Counted from the first letter of the stretch, positions 1 to 5,151 are shown. The stretch is DNA of 7,416 bases from Fimenecus sp964614605 (GCA_964614605.1 CAZTLU010000071.1:1-7416), one strand, 5' to 3'. The notes: generated from the sequence alone by a model not told the origin. Numbers and translations are program-made.

Positions 1-23
1 CCACCTCCCTCGTCAGAGGGAGG
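1..23 (+). repeat. Type A structured repeat, 3' portion only (cut by window edge)
   Basis: The first bases read CCACCTCCCTC, GTCA, GAGGGAGG. Arms 4-11 and 16-23 are perfect 8-bp complements around a GTCA loop. This equals the distal hairpin of the fuller type A copies at 1495-1542 and 3804-3852 (minus orientation), including the CCACCTCCCTC lead-in that separates type A from type B. The proximal hairpin should lie just left of position 1. No T-run follows directly, so it does not look like a simple terminator before argH. argH has its own Shine-Dalgarno AGGAG at 37-41, outside the repeat. Confidence 0.75.
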
Positions 24-48
24 CAATATTGATTTTAGGAGAAATATT

Positions 49-1419
49 ATGCAACTCTGGAAAGGCAGATTTTCAAAAGAAATCGACCCCAAAACCAACG
101 ACTTCAACTCTTCAATTAAGTTCGACAGCCGTATGTATAAAGAGGATATCGACGGCAGTTTAGCTCACGCGGCAATGCTCTGCGCACAGGGTATTATTTC
201 TGCTGAAGATTTAACCGCCATTACTGACGGCTTAAAGGCTATCAAGGCAGAAATCGAAAGTGGAGAACTCGAAATCGACCCCAACGCAGAGGACATTCAT
301 ACCTTCGTTGAGGGTGAGCTCACTTCCCGTATCGGTGCGGCAGGTAAAAGATTACATACAGCAAGAAGCCGTAACGACCAGGTTGCAGTTGATATAAGAC
401 TTTATCTTCGTCACGAGTGTGACGAGCTTTATGCCCAGCTTACCGAGCTTATTGATGTTCTCTGCAAAAAGGCAGAGCAGTATGCAAGCTGTGTAATGCC
501 CGGCTACACACATCTTCAGCGTGCACAACCCATCACGTTCGGGCATCATTTAATGGCTTATGCTGAAATGCTTCTTCGTGATAAGGAAAGACTCAGTCAG
601 GCAACTGAAAGAATGAATTATTCGCCTCTCGGTGCTTGTGCGTTGGCTGGTACTACATATAATACAGACCGTGAAATGACTGCAAAGGCACTTGGATTTA
701 ATGGTGCTATGCAAAACTCACTTGACAGTGTTTCTGACCGTGATTTCTGTATGGAATTGGCGTCCGTAATCTCAATCATTATGGTGCATCTTTCTCGTTT
801 TTCAGAAGAAATTGTATTGTGGTGTTCTTGGGAATTTAAATTCATTGAGCTTGACGATGCATTCTCAACGGGTTCATCAATTATGCCACAGAAGAAAAAC
901 CCTGATATTACCGAGCTTATCCGTGGAAAATCAGGTCGTGTATTCGGTGACCTCACAACACTCCTTACAATGATGAAAGGTTTACCACTTGCATATAACA
1001 AGGATATGCAGGAGGATAAAGAAGCAATTTTTGATGCTTTTGATACAGTTAAAATGTGTCTTACTGCATTTATTCCCATGCTCGACACAATGACCGCACT
1101 TCCTGAAAATATGAGAAAAGCAGCCGCAGGTGGATTTATCAATGCAACTGACTGTGCTGACTATCTTGTAGGTAAAGGTCTTCCATTCCGTGATGCTTAC
1201 AAAGCAACGGGCGAGTTGGTGGCACTCTGCATTAAAAAAGGTCTTACACTTGAAACACTTCCTTTGGAAGAATACAAGGCTGTTTGCGAAATATTTGATG
1301 ATGGCGTGTTTGAGGCAATCAATCTGGATAAATGCGTAAATGACCGCACATCTCTCGGCGGTCCCGCACCACAGAATATTCTCGCACAAGTAAACCGTGT
1401 AAAAGAATTAAACAAATAA
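49..1419 (+). CDS. argH: Argininosuccinate lyase
   Basis: Cytoplasmic enzyme that cleaves argininosuccinate to arginine and fumarate, the last step of arginine synthesis; the family works as a homotetramer. The 456-residue product is full length for ArgH and begins with the typical MQLWKGRFSK. Superfamily blocks are visible in order: TARSRNDQ (104-111), PGYTHLQRAQP (151-161, with the conserved Thr-His pair at 154-155), and the signature GSSIMPQKKNP (275-285), whose flexible loop holds the catalytic serine. The C-terminal region ends with RTSLGGPAPQN (433-443), also typical. The ATG at 49 is preceded by AGGAG (37-41) at 7-nt spacing. It is the first arg gene in view; argG, which supplies its substrate, is not in the window. 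A 160-nt repeat-bearing gap separates it from argC. Nothing suggests damage. Confidence 0.97.
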   Translation: MQLWKGRFSKEIDPKTNDFNSSIKFDSRMYKEDIDGSLAHAAMLCAQGIISAEDLTAITDGLKAIKAEIESGELEIDPNAEDIHTFVEGELTSRIGAAGKRLHTARSRNDQVAVDIRLYLRHECDELYAQLTELIDVLCKKAEQYASCVMPGYTHLQRAQPITFGHHLMAYAEMLLRDKERLSQATERMNYSPLGACALAGTTYNTDREMTAKALGFNGAMQNSLDSVSDRDFCMELASVISIIMVHLSRFSEEIVLWCSWEFKFIELDDAFSTGSSIMPQKKNPDITELIRGKSGRVFGDLTTLLTMMKGLPLAYNKDMQEDKEAIFDAFDTVKMCLTAFIPMLDTMTALPENMRKAAAGGFINATDCADYLVGKGLPFRDAYKATGELVALCIKKGLTLETLPLEEYKAVCEIFDDGVFEAINLDKCVNDRTSLGGPAPQNILAQVNRVKELNK

Positions 1420-1436
1420 TTGTAGACGCGTATTCC

Positions 1437-1479
1437 GCCCCATCTTTGAGGGGGCTGTCTGCGAAGCAGACTGGGGGAG
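1437..1479 (-). repeat. Type B structured repeat, reverse orientation
   Basis: Read on the minus strand it has the order CTCCCCC, AGTCTGC, TTC, GCAGACAG, CCCCCTC, AAA, GATGGGGC. There are two stem-loops. The inner stem GTCTGC/GCAGAC (1457-1462 with 1466-1471) is perfect with a 3-nt loop. The outer stem GCCCCATC/GAGGGGGC (1437-1444 with 1448-1455) has one mismatch. It matches the type B copy at 4205-4248 in architecture and in most bases, but the inner stem differs by a compensated A-T to T-A change. Confidence 0.8.
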
Positions 1480-1494
1480 TAAATATTTCGAAAA

Positions 1495-1542
1495 CTCCCT
1501 CCGTCAACGCTGATGCGTTGCCACCTACCTCAATGAGGGAGG
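1495..1542 (+). repeat. Type A structured repeat, forward orientation
   Basis: Order: CTCCCTCC, then a GTCAACGC/TGAT/GCGTTGCC hairpin (perfect stem CAACGC 1505-1510 with GCGTTG 1515-1520), then CCACCTACCTC, AAT, GAGGGAGG. The second hairpin has one A/G mismatch at 1527, where the other A copies have C. It is 48 nt against 49 nt for the copy at 3804-3852. It ends about 37 nt before argC and is followed by an A/T-rich stretch holding the argC ribosome binding site (AAAGGA, 1566-1571). Confidence 0.8.
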
Positions 1543-1579
1543 GGAACATCTGTATATATGCAATAAAAGGAAAATATAT

Positions 1580-2512
1580 ATGACCAAAATTTTTATCGAC
1601 GGCTCACAGGGCACAACGGGTCTTAAAATTTTCGACAGACTTTCAACTCGCCCCGACATTGAGCTTATAACACTCCCCGAGGAGTTAAGAAAAGATACCA
1701 ATGCAAGAAAACAGGCACTCAATTCTGCTGATATTGCATTCCTTTGTCTTCCCGATGCAGCAGCTATCGAGGCAGTAAGTCTTATCGAAAACGAAAATAC
1801 AGTAGTAATTGACACTTCAACTGCTCACAGAACTGACGAGGCGTGGGCTTATGGTTTCCCTGAATTGTCAGCGGAATTCCACAATAAACTCAAAAGCTCC
1901 AAGCGAATTGCAGTTCCGGGTTGTTATGCAAGCGGATTTATAGCATTAGTAAAGCCACTTGTAGATGCGGGTTTTGTGTCACGCGACCACGGTTTTATGT
2001 GCCACGCAACTTCGGGCTACAGCGGTGCAGGTAAAAACGGAATTGCACAGTATGAAGATGCAGAACGGGATTTTCTTCTCGATTCCCCCCGCGAATATGC
2101 ACTTACTCAACAGCACAAGCACTTAAAAGAAATGAAAGCGATTTCGGGGCTTGAAACAACTCCGATTTTCTGCCCGTTTATCTGTGATTATTTCAGCGGA
2201 ATGCTCGTGACCGTTCCGCTTTTTGCAAAGGATTTACAGAATGGCAAAACCGCACAGGATATCAAGGCACTTTATAAAGAACTTTACAATTCCTCAATTG
2301 TTCAGTATAAAGAAAGTATTGACGAAAACGGCTTTCTTGCCTCAAATTCAAAGTCAGAATTCGATAATATGGAAATCACAGTTTGCGGTAATGAGGATAG
2401 AATTCTTTTAATCGCAAGATATGATAATCTCGGCAAGGGCGCCAGCGGTGCCGCACTCCAGTGCATGAATATCAAAATGGGTTTAGACCCCGAATATCAA
2501 CTTAATATATAA
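1580..2512 (+). CDS. argC: N-acetyl-gamma-glutamyl-phosphate reductase, short (type 2) form
   Basis: NADPH-dependent reduction of N-acetylglutamyl phosphate to N-acetylglutamate semialdehyde, the third step of the acetylated route. The N-terminus IFIDGSQGTTG (4-14) is the nucleotide-binding glycine loop in its type 2 form. VPGCYASGF (112-120) carries the catalytic cysteine, Cys115. HATSGYSGAGK (142-152) and the C-terminal NLGKGASGAA (283-292) are also typical. At 310 residues it fits type 2 AGPR; type 1 enzymes are about 340-350 residues, with a GASGYTG loop and NPGCYPT around the cysteine. The ATG at 1580 follows AAAGGA (1566-1571) at 8-nt spacing. The upstream gap is filled with structured repeats and the downstream gap with a GC-rich hairpin, so translation probably restarts independently. 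The frame is intact. Confidence 0.95.
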   Translation: MTKIFIDGSQGTTGLKIFDRLSTRPDIELITLPEELRKDTNARKQALNSADIAFLCLPDAAAIEAVSLIENENTVVIDTSTAHRTDEAWAYGFPELSAEFHNKLKSSKRIAVPGCYASGFIALVKPLVDAGFVSRDHGFMCHATSGYSGAGKNGIAQYEDAERDFLLDSPREYALTQQHKHLKEMKAISGLETTPIFCPFICDYFSGMLVTVPLFAKDLQNGKTAQDIKALYKELYNSSIVQYKESIDENGFLASNSKSEFDNMEITVCGNEDRILLIARYDNLGKGASGAALQCMNIKMGLDPEYQLNI

Positions 2513-2524
2513 AATTTTGCGTAG

Positions 2525-2544
2525 GGCGGGGGCTTGCTCCCGCC
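2525..2544 (+). repeat. GC-rich hairpin between argC and argJ, probable interspersed repeat
   Basis: GGCGGGGG (2525-2532), CTTG, CTCCCGCC (2537-2544) forms an 8-bp stem with one G-T wobble and a 4-nt loop. It differs in sequence from the CTCCCTC-type repeats elsewhere in the window. From memory, GTAGGGCGGG...CCCGCC units recur between genes in Clostridia genomes, but a second copy is not present here. No T-run follows (the next bases are GAAAAGG, the argJ ribosome binding site), so it is a poor intrinsic terminator. It may affect transcript stability or access to the argJ start. Confidence 0.6.
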
Positions 2545-2547
2545 GAA

Positions 2548-2553
2548 AAGGTG
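2548..2553 (+). promoter_or_regulatory. Ribosome binding site that fixes the argJ start
   Basis: AAGGTG lies 6 nt before the ATG at 2560. A GTG at 2551 would extend the protein by three residues, but it overlaps this site and has no Shine-Dalgarno of its own. The ATG at 2560 also gives an N-terminus (MAFSIKID) that fits ArgJ proteins. The same GGTGATAAA-N-ATG arrangement recurs before argD. Confidence 0.75.
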
Positions 2554-2559
2554 ATAAAT

Positions 2560-3789
2560 ATGGCATTTTCAATTAAAATTGATTTAAACGGCGGTGTTAC
2601 TTCCCCTAAAGGCTTCAAGGCAAACGGAATTCATTGCGGAATTCGTAAAAATAAGTCAAAAAAAGACCTTATGATGCTTATTTCCGATGTGGAATGTGAC
2701 GCAGCCGCAGTTTATACAAAAAATCTTGTTTACGGCGCACCAATTACGGTTACCCGTAAAAATCTCGAAAACGGCAAGGCTCGTGCGGTAATCTGCAACA
2801 GCGGTATTGCCAATACCTGCAATGCTGACGGCGTTGAAAAAGCACAGGCAATGTGTGACTTGGTTGCACAGTATACAGGAATTTCTGCCGATGATGTGAT
2901 TGTCGGTTCAACGGGTGTTATCGGTCAGCCCATCGACCTTGAACCCATCAAAAACGGTATGCAGGAATTAGTTGACGGACTTAACCTCAATGGCTCTGAT
3001 TCTGCTGCTGAAGCCATTATGACTACCGACACAGTTAAAAAGACAATTTCCGTATCCTTTGACCTTGACGGTAATACCTGTACAATCGGTGCAATTGCAA
3101 AGGGTAGCGGTATGATTCATCCCAATATGGCAACAATGCTCTCATTCATCACTACAGACGCAAACATTTCCGCAGAAATGCTCAAAAAGGCTCTTACATG
3201 GTGTGTGAACAGAAGCTATAATATGTTGAGCGTTGACGGTGATACCTCAACCAACGATACCGTTGCAATTGTGGCAAACGGACTTTGCGGTAACGAGAGA
3301 ATCGAAACCGAAAATGAGAATTACGACAAATTCTGCCGTGCACTTTTCAAAATCTGCAATTATGTTGTAAAAATGCTTGCAAAAGACGGTGAGGGTGCAA
3401 CAAAGCTTGTAATCTGTGATGTTGACAATGCAAAAACCGAGGATATTGCACGCACTTGTGCAAAATCTGTTATTTGCTCACCCCTTGTAAAAACTGCAAT
3501 GTTTGGCTCTGATGCTAACTGGGGACGAATTCTTTGTGCCCTCGGCTATGCAGGTGCAGATATTGATGTAAGCAAAATTGATGTTTCGTTTGTATCGGCA
3601 AAGGGCGAAATCTTTGTTTGCAAGAACGGTGCAGGCATTGAATTTTCAGAAGAAACAGCAAAAGAAATTCTTCTTGAAGATGAAATCACAATAAAAGTAA
3701 ACCTTAACGATGGCGAAGCAAGTGCCACAGCATACGGTTGCGATTTAACCTATGAATATGTAAAAATTAACGGTGACTATCGAACCTAA
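2560..3789 (+). CDS. argJ: Glutamate N-acetyltransferase / ornithine acetyltransferase (ArgJ precursor)
   Basis: Transfers acetyl from N-acetylornithine to glutamate, releasing ornithine and recycling the acetyl group; bifunctional members also use acetyl-CoA. The 409-residue chain is full length. ArgJ cleaves itself into alpha and beta chains before a threonine. Here the site is KGSGMIHPNMA followed by Thr192 in ATML, so the alpha chain would be residues 1-191 and the beta chain 192-409. VGSTGVIG (115-122) contains the Thr118-Gly119 pair that forms the oxyanion hole in the family. DGDTSTNDT (226-234), SDANWGRI (317-324) and the terminal YVKINGDYRT (400-409) are further hallmarks. Whether this ArgJ is mono- or bifunctional cannot be decided by eye; the lack of a visible argA makes bifunctionality attractive. 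The insertion-like nuclease unit starts 14 nt after its stop. Confidence 0.96.
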   Translation: MAFSIKIDLNGGVTSPKGFKANGIHCGIRKNKSKKDLMMLISDVECDAAAVYTKNLVYGAPITVTRKNLENGKARAVICNSGIANTCNADGVEKAQAMCDLVAQYTGISADDVIVGSTGVIGQPIDLEPIKNGMQELVDGLNLNGSDSAAEAIMTTDTVKKTISVSFDLDGNTCTIGAIAKGSGMIHPNMATMLSFITTDANISAEMLKKALTWCVNRSYNMLSVDGDTSTNDTVAIVANGLCGNERIETENENYDKFCRALFKICNYVVKMLAKDGEGATKLVICDVDNAKTEDIARTCAKSVICSPLVKTAMFGSDANWGRILCALGYAGADIDVSKIDVSFVSAKGEIFVCKNGAGIEFSEETAKEILLEDEITIKVNLNDGEASATAYGCDLTYEYVKINGDYRT

Positions 3790-3803
3790 AGGGGTACAAT
3801 AAT

Positions 3804-3852
3804 CCTCCCTCTGACGAGGGAGGTGGCACGAGCGTAGCCGTGACGGAGGGAG
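3804..3852 (-). repeat. Type A structured repeat, reverse orientation
   Basis: The outer hairpin CCTCCCTC/TGAC/GAGGGAGG (3804-3811 with 3816-3823) is perfect and is the exact reverse complement of bases 4-23. The inner hairpin pairs CACG (3827-3830) plus GC (3832-3833) with GC plus CGTG (3837-3842), leaving A3831 as a bulge. The unit closes with GGAGGGAG (3845-3852), which lies just before the nuclease start codon. Length is 49 nt. The inner stem bases differ from the copy at 1495-1542 while the framing bases are the same. Confidence 0.8.
3845..3852 (+). promoter_or_regulatory. Ribosome binding site for the nuclease gene, supplied by the A repeat
   Basis: GGAGGGAG is the terminal segment of the type A repeat and also the only Shine-Dalgarno candidate for the ATG at 3857. 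GGAGG (3845-3849) has 7-nt spacing. Any type A end in this orientation would carry a ready ribosome binding site pointing inward, so the gene's expression is tied to its repeat. Confidence 0.7.
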
Positions 3853-3856
3853 AGAA

Positions 3857-4255
3857 ATGCTTAATTATAATAAGGATTTAATAAAGTATGCAAAAGAACT
3901 CCGTCAAACTATGACCCCTTGGGAAATCAAACTATGGACTTGTTTTTTGCGAAATTATCCTTTAAGATTTCAAAGACAAAAAGTAATTGATAATTATATA
4001 GTTGATTTTTATTGTGCTAAAGCTCGAATTATTATTGAATTAGACGGTGGCGGACATTATACCGAAGAGCAACGAAAATATGATGAGCAACGCACCGAGA
4101 TTCTAAAGAAATATAAATTACAAGTAATTAGAATTTGTAATATTGACATTGATAATAATTTTGACAATGTTTGCGAATATATTGACAGAGAGGTTAAAAA
4201 ATCTCTCCCTCAGTCAGCTTCGCTGACAGCTCCCTCGTCAGAGGGAGCAAAATAA
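3857..4255 (+). CDS. DUF559 / Vsr-like endonuclease-domain protein
   Basis: A 132-residue protein of the DUF559 family (endonuclease-like, related to very-short-patch repair nucleases and the PD-(D/E)XK fold). Visible blocks: AKELRQTMTPWEIKLW (12-27), FQRQKVIDNYIVDFYC (38-53, with Asp50 as a probable metal ligand), IIIELDGGGHY (58-68, with Glu61, Asp63 and His67), YDEQRTEIL (75-83), and the closing strand VIRICNIDI (90-98). Family members usually have Gln or Ser before that His, where this one has Gly66, and often Trp where it has Cys94. Its substrate is unknown. Residues 117-131 are encoded by the type B repeat and look like a read-through tail, not part of the fold; the stop codon lies just beyond the repeat. 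The gene is much A+T-richer than its neighbours and has no role in arginine synthesis, so horizontal arrival is likely. No frameshift is seen. Confidence 0.85.
   Translation: MLNYNKDLIKYAKELRQTMTPWEIKLWTCFLRNYPLRFQRQKVIDNYIVDFYCAKARIIIELDGGGHYTEEQRKYDEQRTEILKKYKLQVIRICNIDIDNNFDNVCEYIDREVKKSLPQSASLTAPSSEGAK
4205..4248 (+). repeat. Type B structured repeat, forward orientation
   Basis: Order: CTCCCTCA, then stem GTCAGC/GCTGAC (4213-4218 with 4222-4227) around TTC, then A, then stem GCTCCCTC/GAGGGAGC (4229-4236 with 4241-4248) around GTCA. Both stems are perfect. It lies inside the reading frame of the nuclease gene and encodes residues 117-131. Compared with the reverse copy at 1437-1479, the inner stem has a compensated base-pair change and the outer loop is GTCA instead of AAA. 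Confidence 0.82.
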
Positions 4256-4262
4256 CCACTTT

Positions 4263-4268
4263 AGGAAG
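4263..4268 (+). promoter_or_regulatory. Ribosome binding site that fixes the argB start
   Basis: AGGAAG, continuing as TGA, lies 8 nt before the ATG at 4277. A GTG at 4268 in the same frame would add three residues but overlaps this site and lacks its own Shine-Dalgarno, so the ATG is preferred. The site lies 15 nt beyond the type B repeat, in what is probably original operon sequence. Confidence 0.75.
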
Positions 4269-4276
4269 TGATTTAT

Positions 4277-5140
4277 ATGGACATAAAAAACATTCCAAAT
4301 GAATATCGCAGTGAGGTGCTTGTGCAGGCACTTCCATATATTCAGCATTATCACAACAAAACTGTTGTAATCAAATACGGCGGCAACGCAATGATAAATA
4401 AAGAGTTGCAGGATGCCGTTATGACCGATATTGTTCTTTTACGCTCGGTTGGTGTCAATGTTGTGCTTGTTCACGGCGGTGGCCCCGAAATCAACGAAAT
4501 GCTCTCAAAAATAGGCAAGGAGTCAAAATTCGTTGACGGACTTCGCTATACTGACGAAGAAACAGTTGATATTGTTCAGATGGTGCTTGCAGGCAAGGTC
4601 AACAAAAGACTTGTTCATCTGCTTCATCACCACGGCGGCCACGCAATCGGTATCTGCGGACTTGACGATGGTATGATTAAGGCGAAAAAGGTTGAAGATA
4701 AGGATATCGGCTTCGTGGGTGACATTGTCGATGTTGACACAACTCTTGTTGACGGCATTCTTGACCAGCATTACATCCCCGTAATCTCAACTGTCGGCGG
4801 TGGGGAAAACGGCGAGGTTTATAACATCAACGCTGATATTGCGGCAGCTAAAATTGCGGCGGCTCTCGGTGCTGAAAAGCTTTTGCTTATGACAGATGTC
4901 CGCGGACTTCTTGAAGATAAGGATGATGAAAATACACTTATTCATGTTGTTCATGTCAGCGATGTTCCTGCGCTTAAATCACAGGGAATAATCAAGGGCG
5001 GTATGATTCCGAAAATTGATTGTTGTGTTGAGGCAGTACGCCGAGGCGTTAAGCGTACTCATATTATCGACGGCAGAATTCCTCATTCAATCCTTATCGA
5101 AATGCTCACTGACAGCGGTGTAGGCACAATGTTCCTTTAA
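4277..5140 (+). CDS. argB: Acetylglutamate kinase, probably arginine-inhibited type
   Basis: Phosphorylates N-acetylglutamate with ATP, the usual control point when ArgJ recycles acetyl groups. The 287-residue chain shows the amino-acid-kinase fold: KYGGNAM (33-39, with the phosphate-contacting Lys33), HGGGPEIN (66-73), GLRYTD (88-93, substrate Arg90), GKVNKRLV (106-113), VYNINADIAA (181-190), MTDVRGLL (205-212) and GGMIPKI (241-247, with Lys246). About 28 residues precede the kinase core, including VLVQALPYIQHYHNKT (14-29). Such an N-terminal helix is found in hexameric, arginine-sensitive kinases and is absent from the short, insensitive E. coli type, so feedback inhibition by arginine is inferred. 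The stop codon TAA shares its last base with an ATG (5140) in the argD frame, so argB and argD are very likely translated together. Confidence 0.96.
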   Translation: MDIKNIPNEYRSEVLVQALPYIQHYHNKTVVIKYGGNAMINKELQDAVMTDIVLLRSVGVNVVLVHGGGPEINEMLSKIGKESKFVDGLRYTDEETVDIVQMVLAGKVNKRLVHLLHHHGGHAIGICGLDDGMIKAKKVEDKDIGFVGDIVDVDTTLVDGILDQHYIPVISTVGGGENGEVYNINADIAAAKIAAALGAEKLLLMTDVRGLLEDKDDENTLIHVVHVSDVPALKSQGIIKGGMIPKIDCCVEAVRRGVKRTHIIDGRIPHSILIEMLTDSGVGTMFL

Positions 5141-5141
5141 T

Positions 5142-5146
5142 GGTGA
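5142..5146 (+). promoter_or_regulatory. Ribosome binding site favouring the internal argD start
   Basis: GGTGA lies 5 nt before the ATG at 5152, in the same GGTGATAAA context as the argJ start. An upstream in-frame ATG at 5140 overlaps the argB stop (TAATG) and could be reached by coupled re-initiation, adding four residues, but the bases before it contain no Shine-Dalgarno. I prefer 5152 without excluding 5140. Confidence 0.6.
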
Positions 5147-5151
5147 TAAAA

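Larger units (their letters stand above)
1437..1542. mobile_element. Inverted B/A repeat pair without a gene, MITE- or REPIN-like
   Basis: A minus-oriented type B repeat (1437-1479) and a plus-oriented type A repeat (1495-1542) face each other across 15 nt. The inner ends also pair: GGGGGAGT (1473-1480) with ACTCCCTC (1494-1501), with one G-T wobble, around an A/T-rich loop that contains the palindrome TTTCGAAA (1486-1493). Seen from the other strand the order is A then B, the same order that encloses the DUF559 gene at 3804-4248. It therefore looks like an empty version of that unit. No clear target duplication is visible at its outer edges. That it moves or once moved is an inference. Confidence 0.5.
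3804..4248 (+). mobile_element. Putative composite element: A repeat, DUF559 nuclease gene, B repeat
   Basis: A 445-nt unit between argJ and argB, bounded by an inward-facing type A repeat on the left (3804-3852) and an inverted type B repeat on the right (4205-4248). The inner ends are complementary (GAGGGAG at 3846-3852, CTCCCTC at 4205-4211). By hand count the stretch 3901-4200 is 30% G+C (90/300), against about 46% in argB 4381-4560. Removing the unit would leave a 42-nt argJ-argB gap, normal for this operon. An AATAA occurs near each edge (3798-3802 and 4251-4255), but it is low-complexity and not flush with the repeat ends, so it is not convincing as a target duplication. Confidence 0.55.

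Noticed and set aside
1437..1542. Intrinsic terminator or attenuator after argH
   Set aside because: The hairpins are strong but no T-run follows either one, and the same structures occur in other gaps and inside the nuclease gene. The repeat explanation is better, although partial termination is not excluded.
352..1549. Several minus-strand open frames of 65-174 codons across argH and the following gap
   Set aside because: They lie antisense to a full-length, motif-complete argH, overlap one another, lack good ribosome binding sites and show no recognisable domains. They are shadows of the coding strand.
1548..1582. ArgR operator (ARG box) or promoter in TGTATATATGCA before argC; the 8-bp direct repeat TATATATG at 1553-1560 and 1575-1582; a three-codon ATG CAA TAA frame at 1558
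   Set aside because: The half-site spacing does not fit an ARG box, no matching -35 element is clear, and short A/T repeats are expected by chance. The mini-frame has no close Shine-Dalgarno.
1525..1815. Minus-strand open frame of 96 codons at the start of argC
   Set aside because: Antisense to argC's nucleotide-binding region, runs into the type A repeat, and shows no family signature.
1..4248. CRISPR-like reading of the repeated CTCCCTC/GAGGGAG blocks
   Set aside because: The copies are few, in both orientations, separated by whole genes, and lack regular spacers. They are structured interspersed repeats.
3798..4255. AATAA on both sides of the nuclease unit as a target site duplication
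   Set aside because: Five A/T bases, 1 and 2 nt away from the repeat edges, with one copy overlapping the stop codon. This is too weak to count as evidence of transposition.
3857..4255. Nuclease gene as part of a restriction-modification or Vsr repair locus
   Set aside because: No methyltransferase or other defence gene is present. All neighbours are arginine genes and the gene is framed by repeats.
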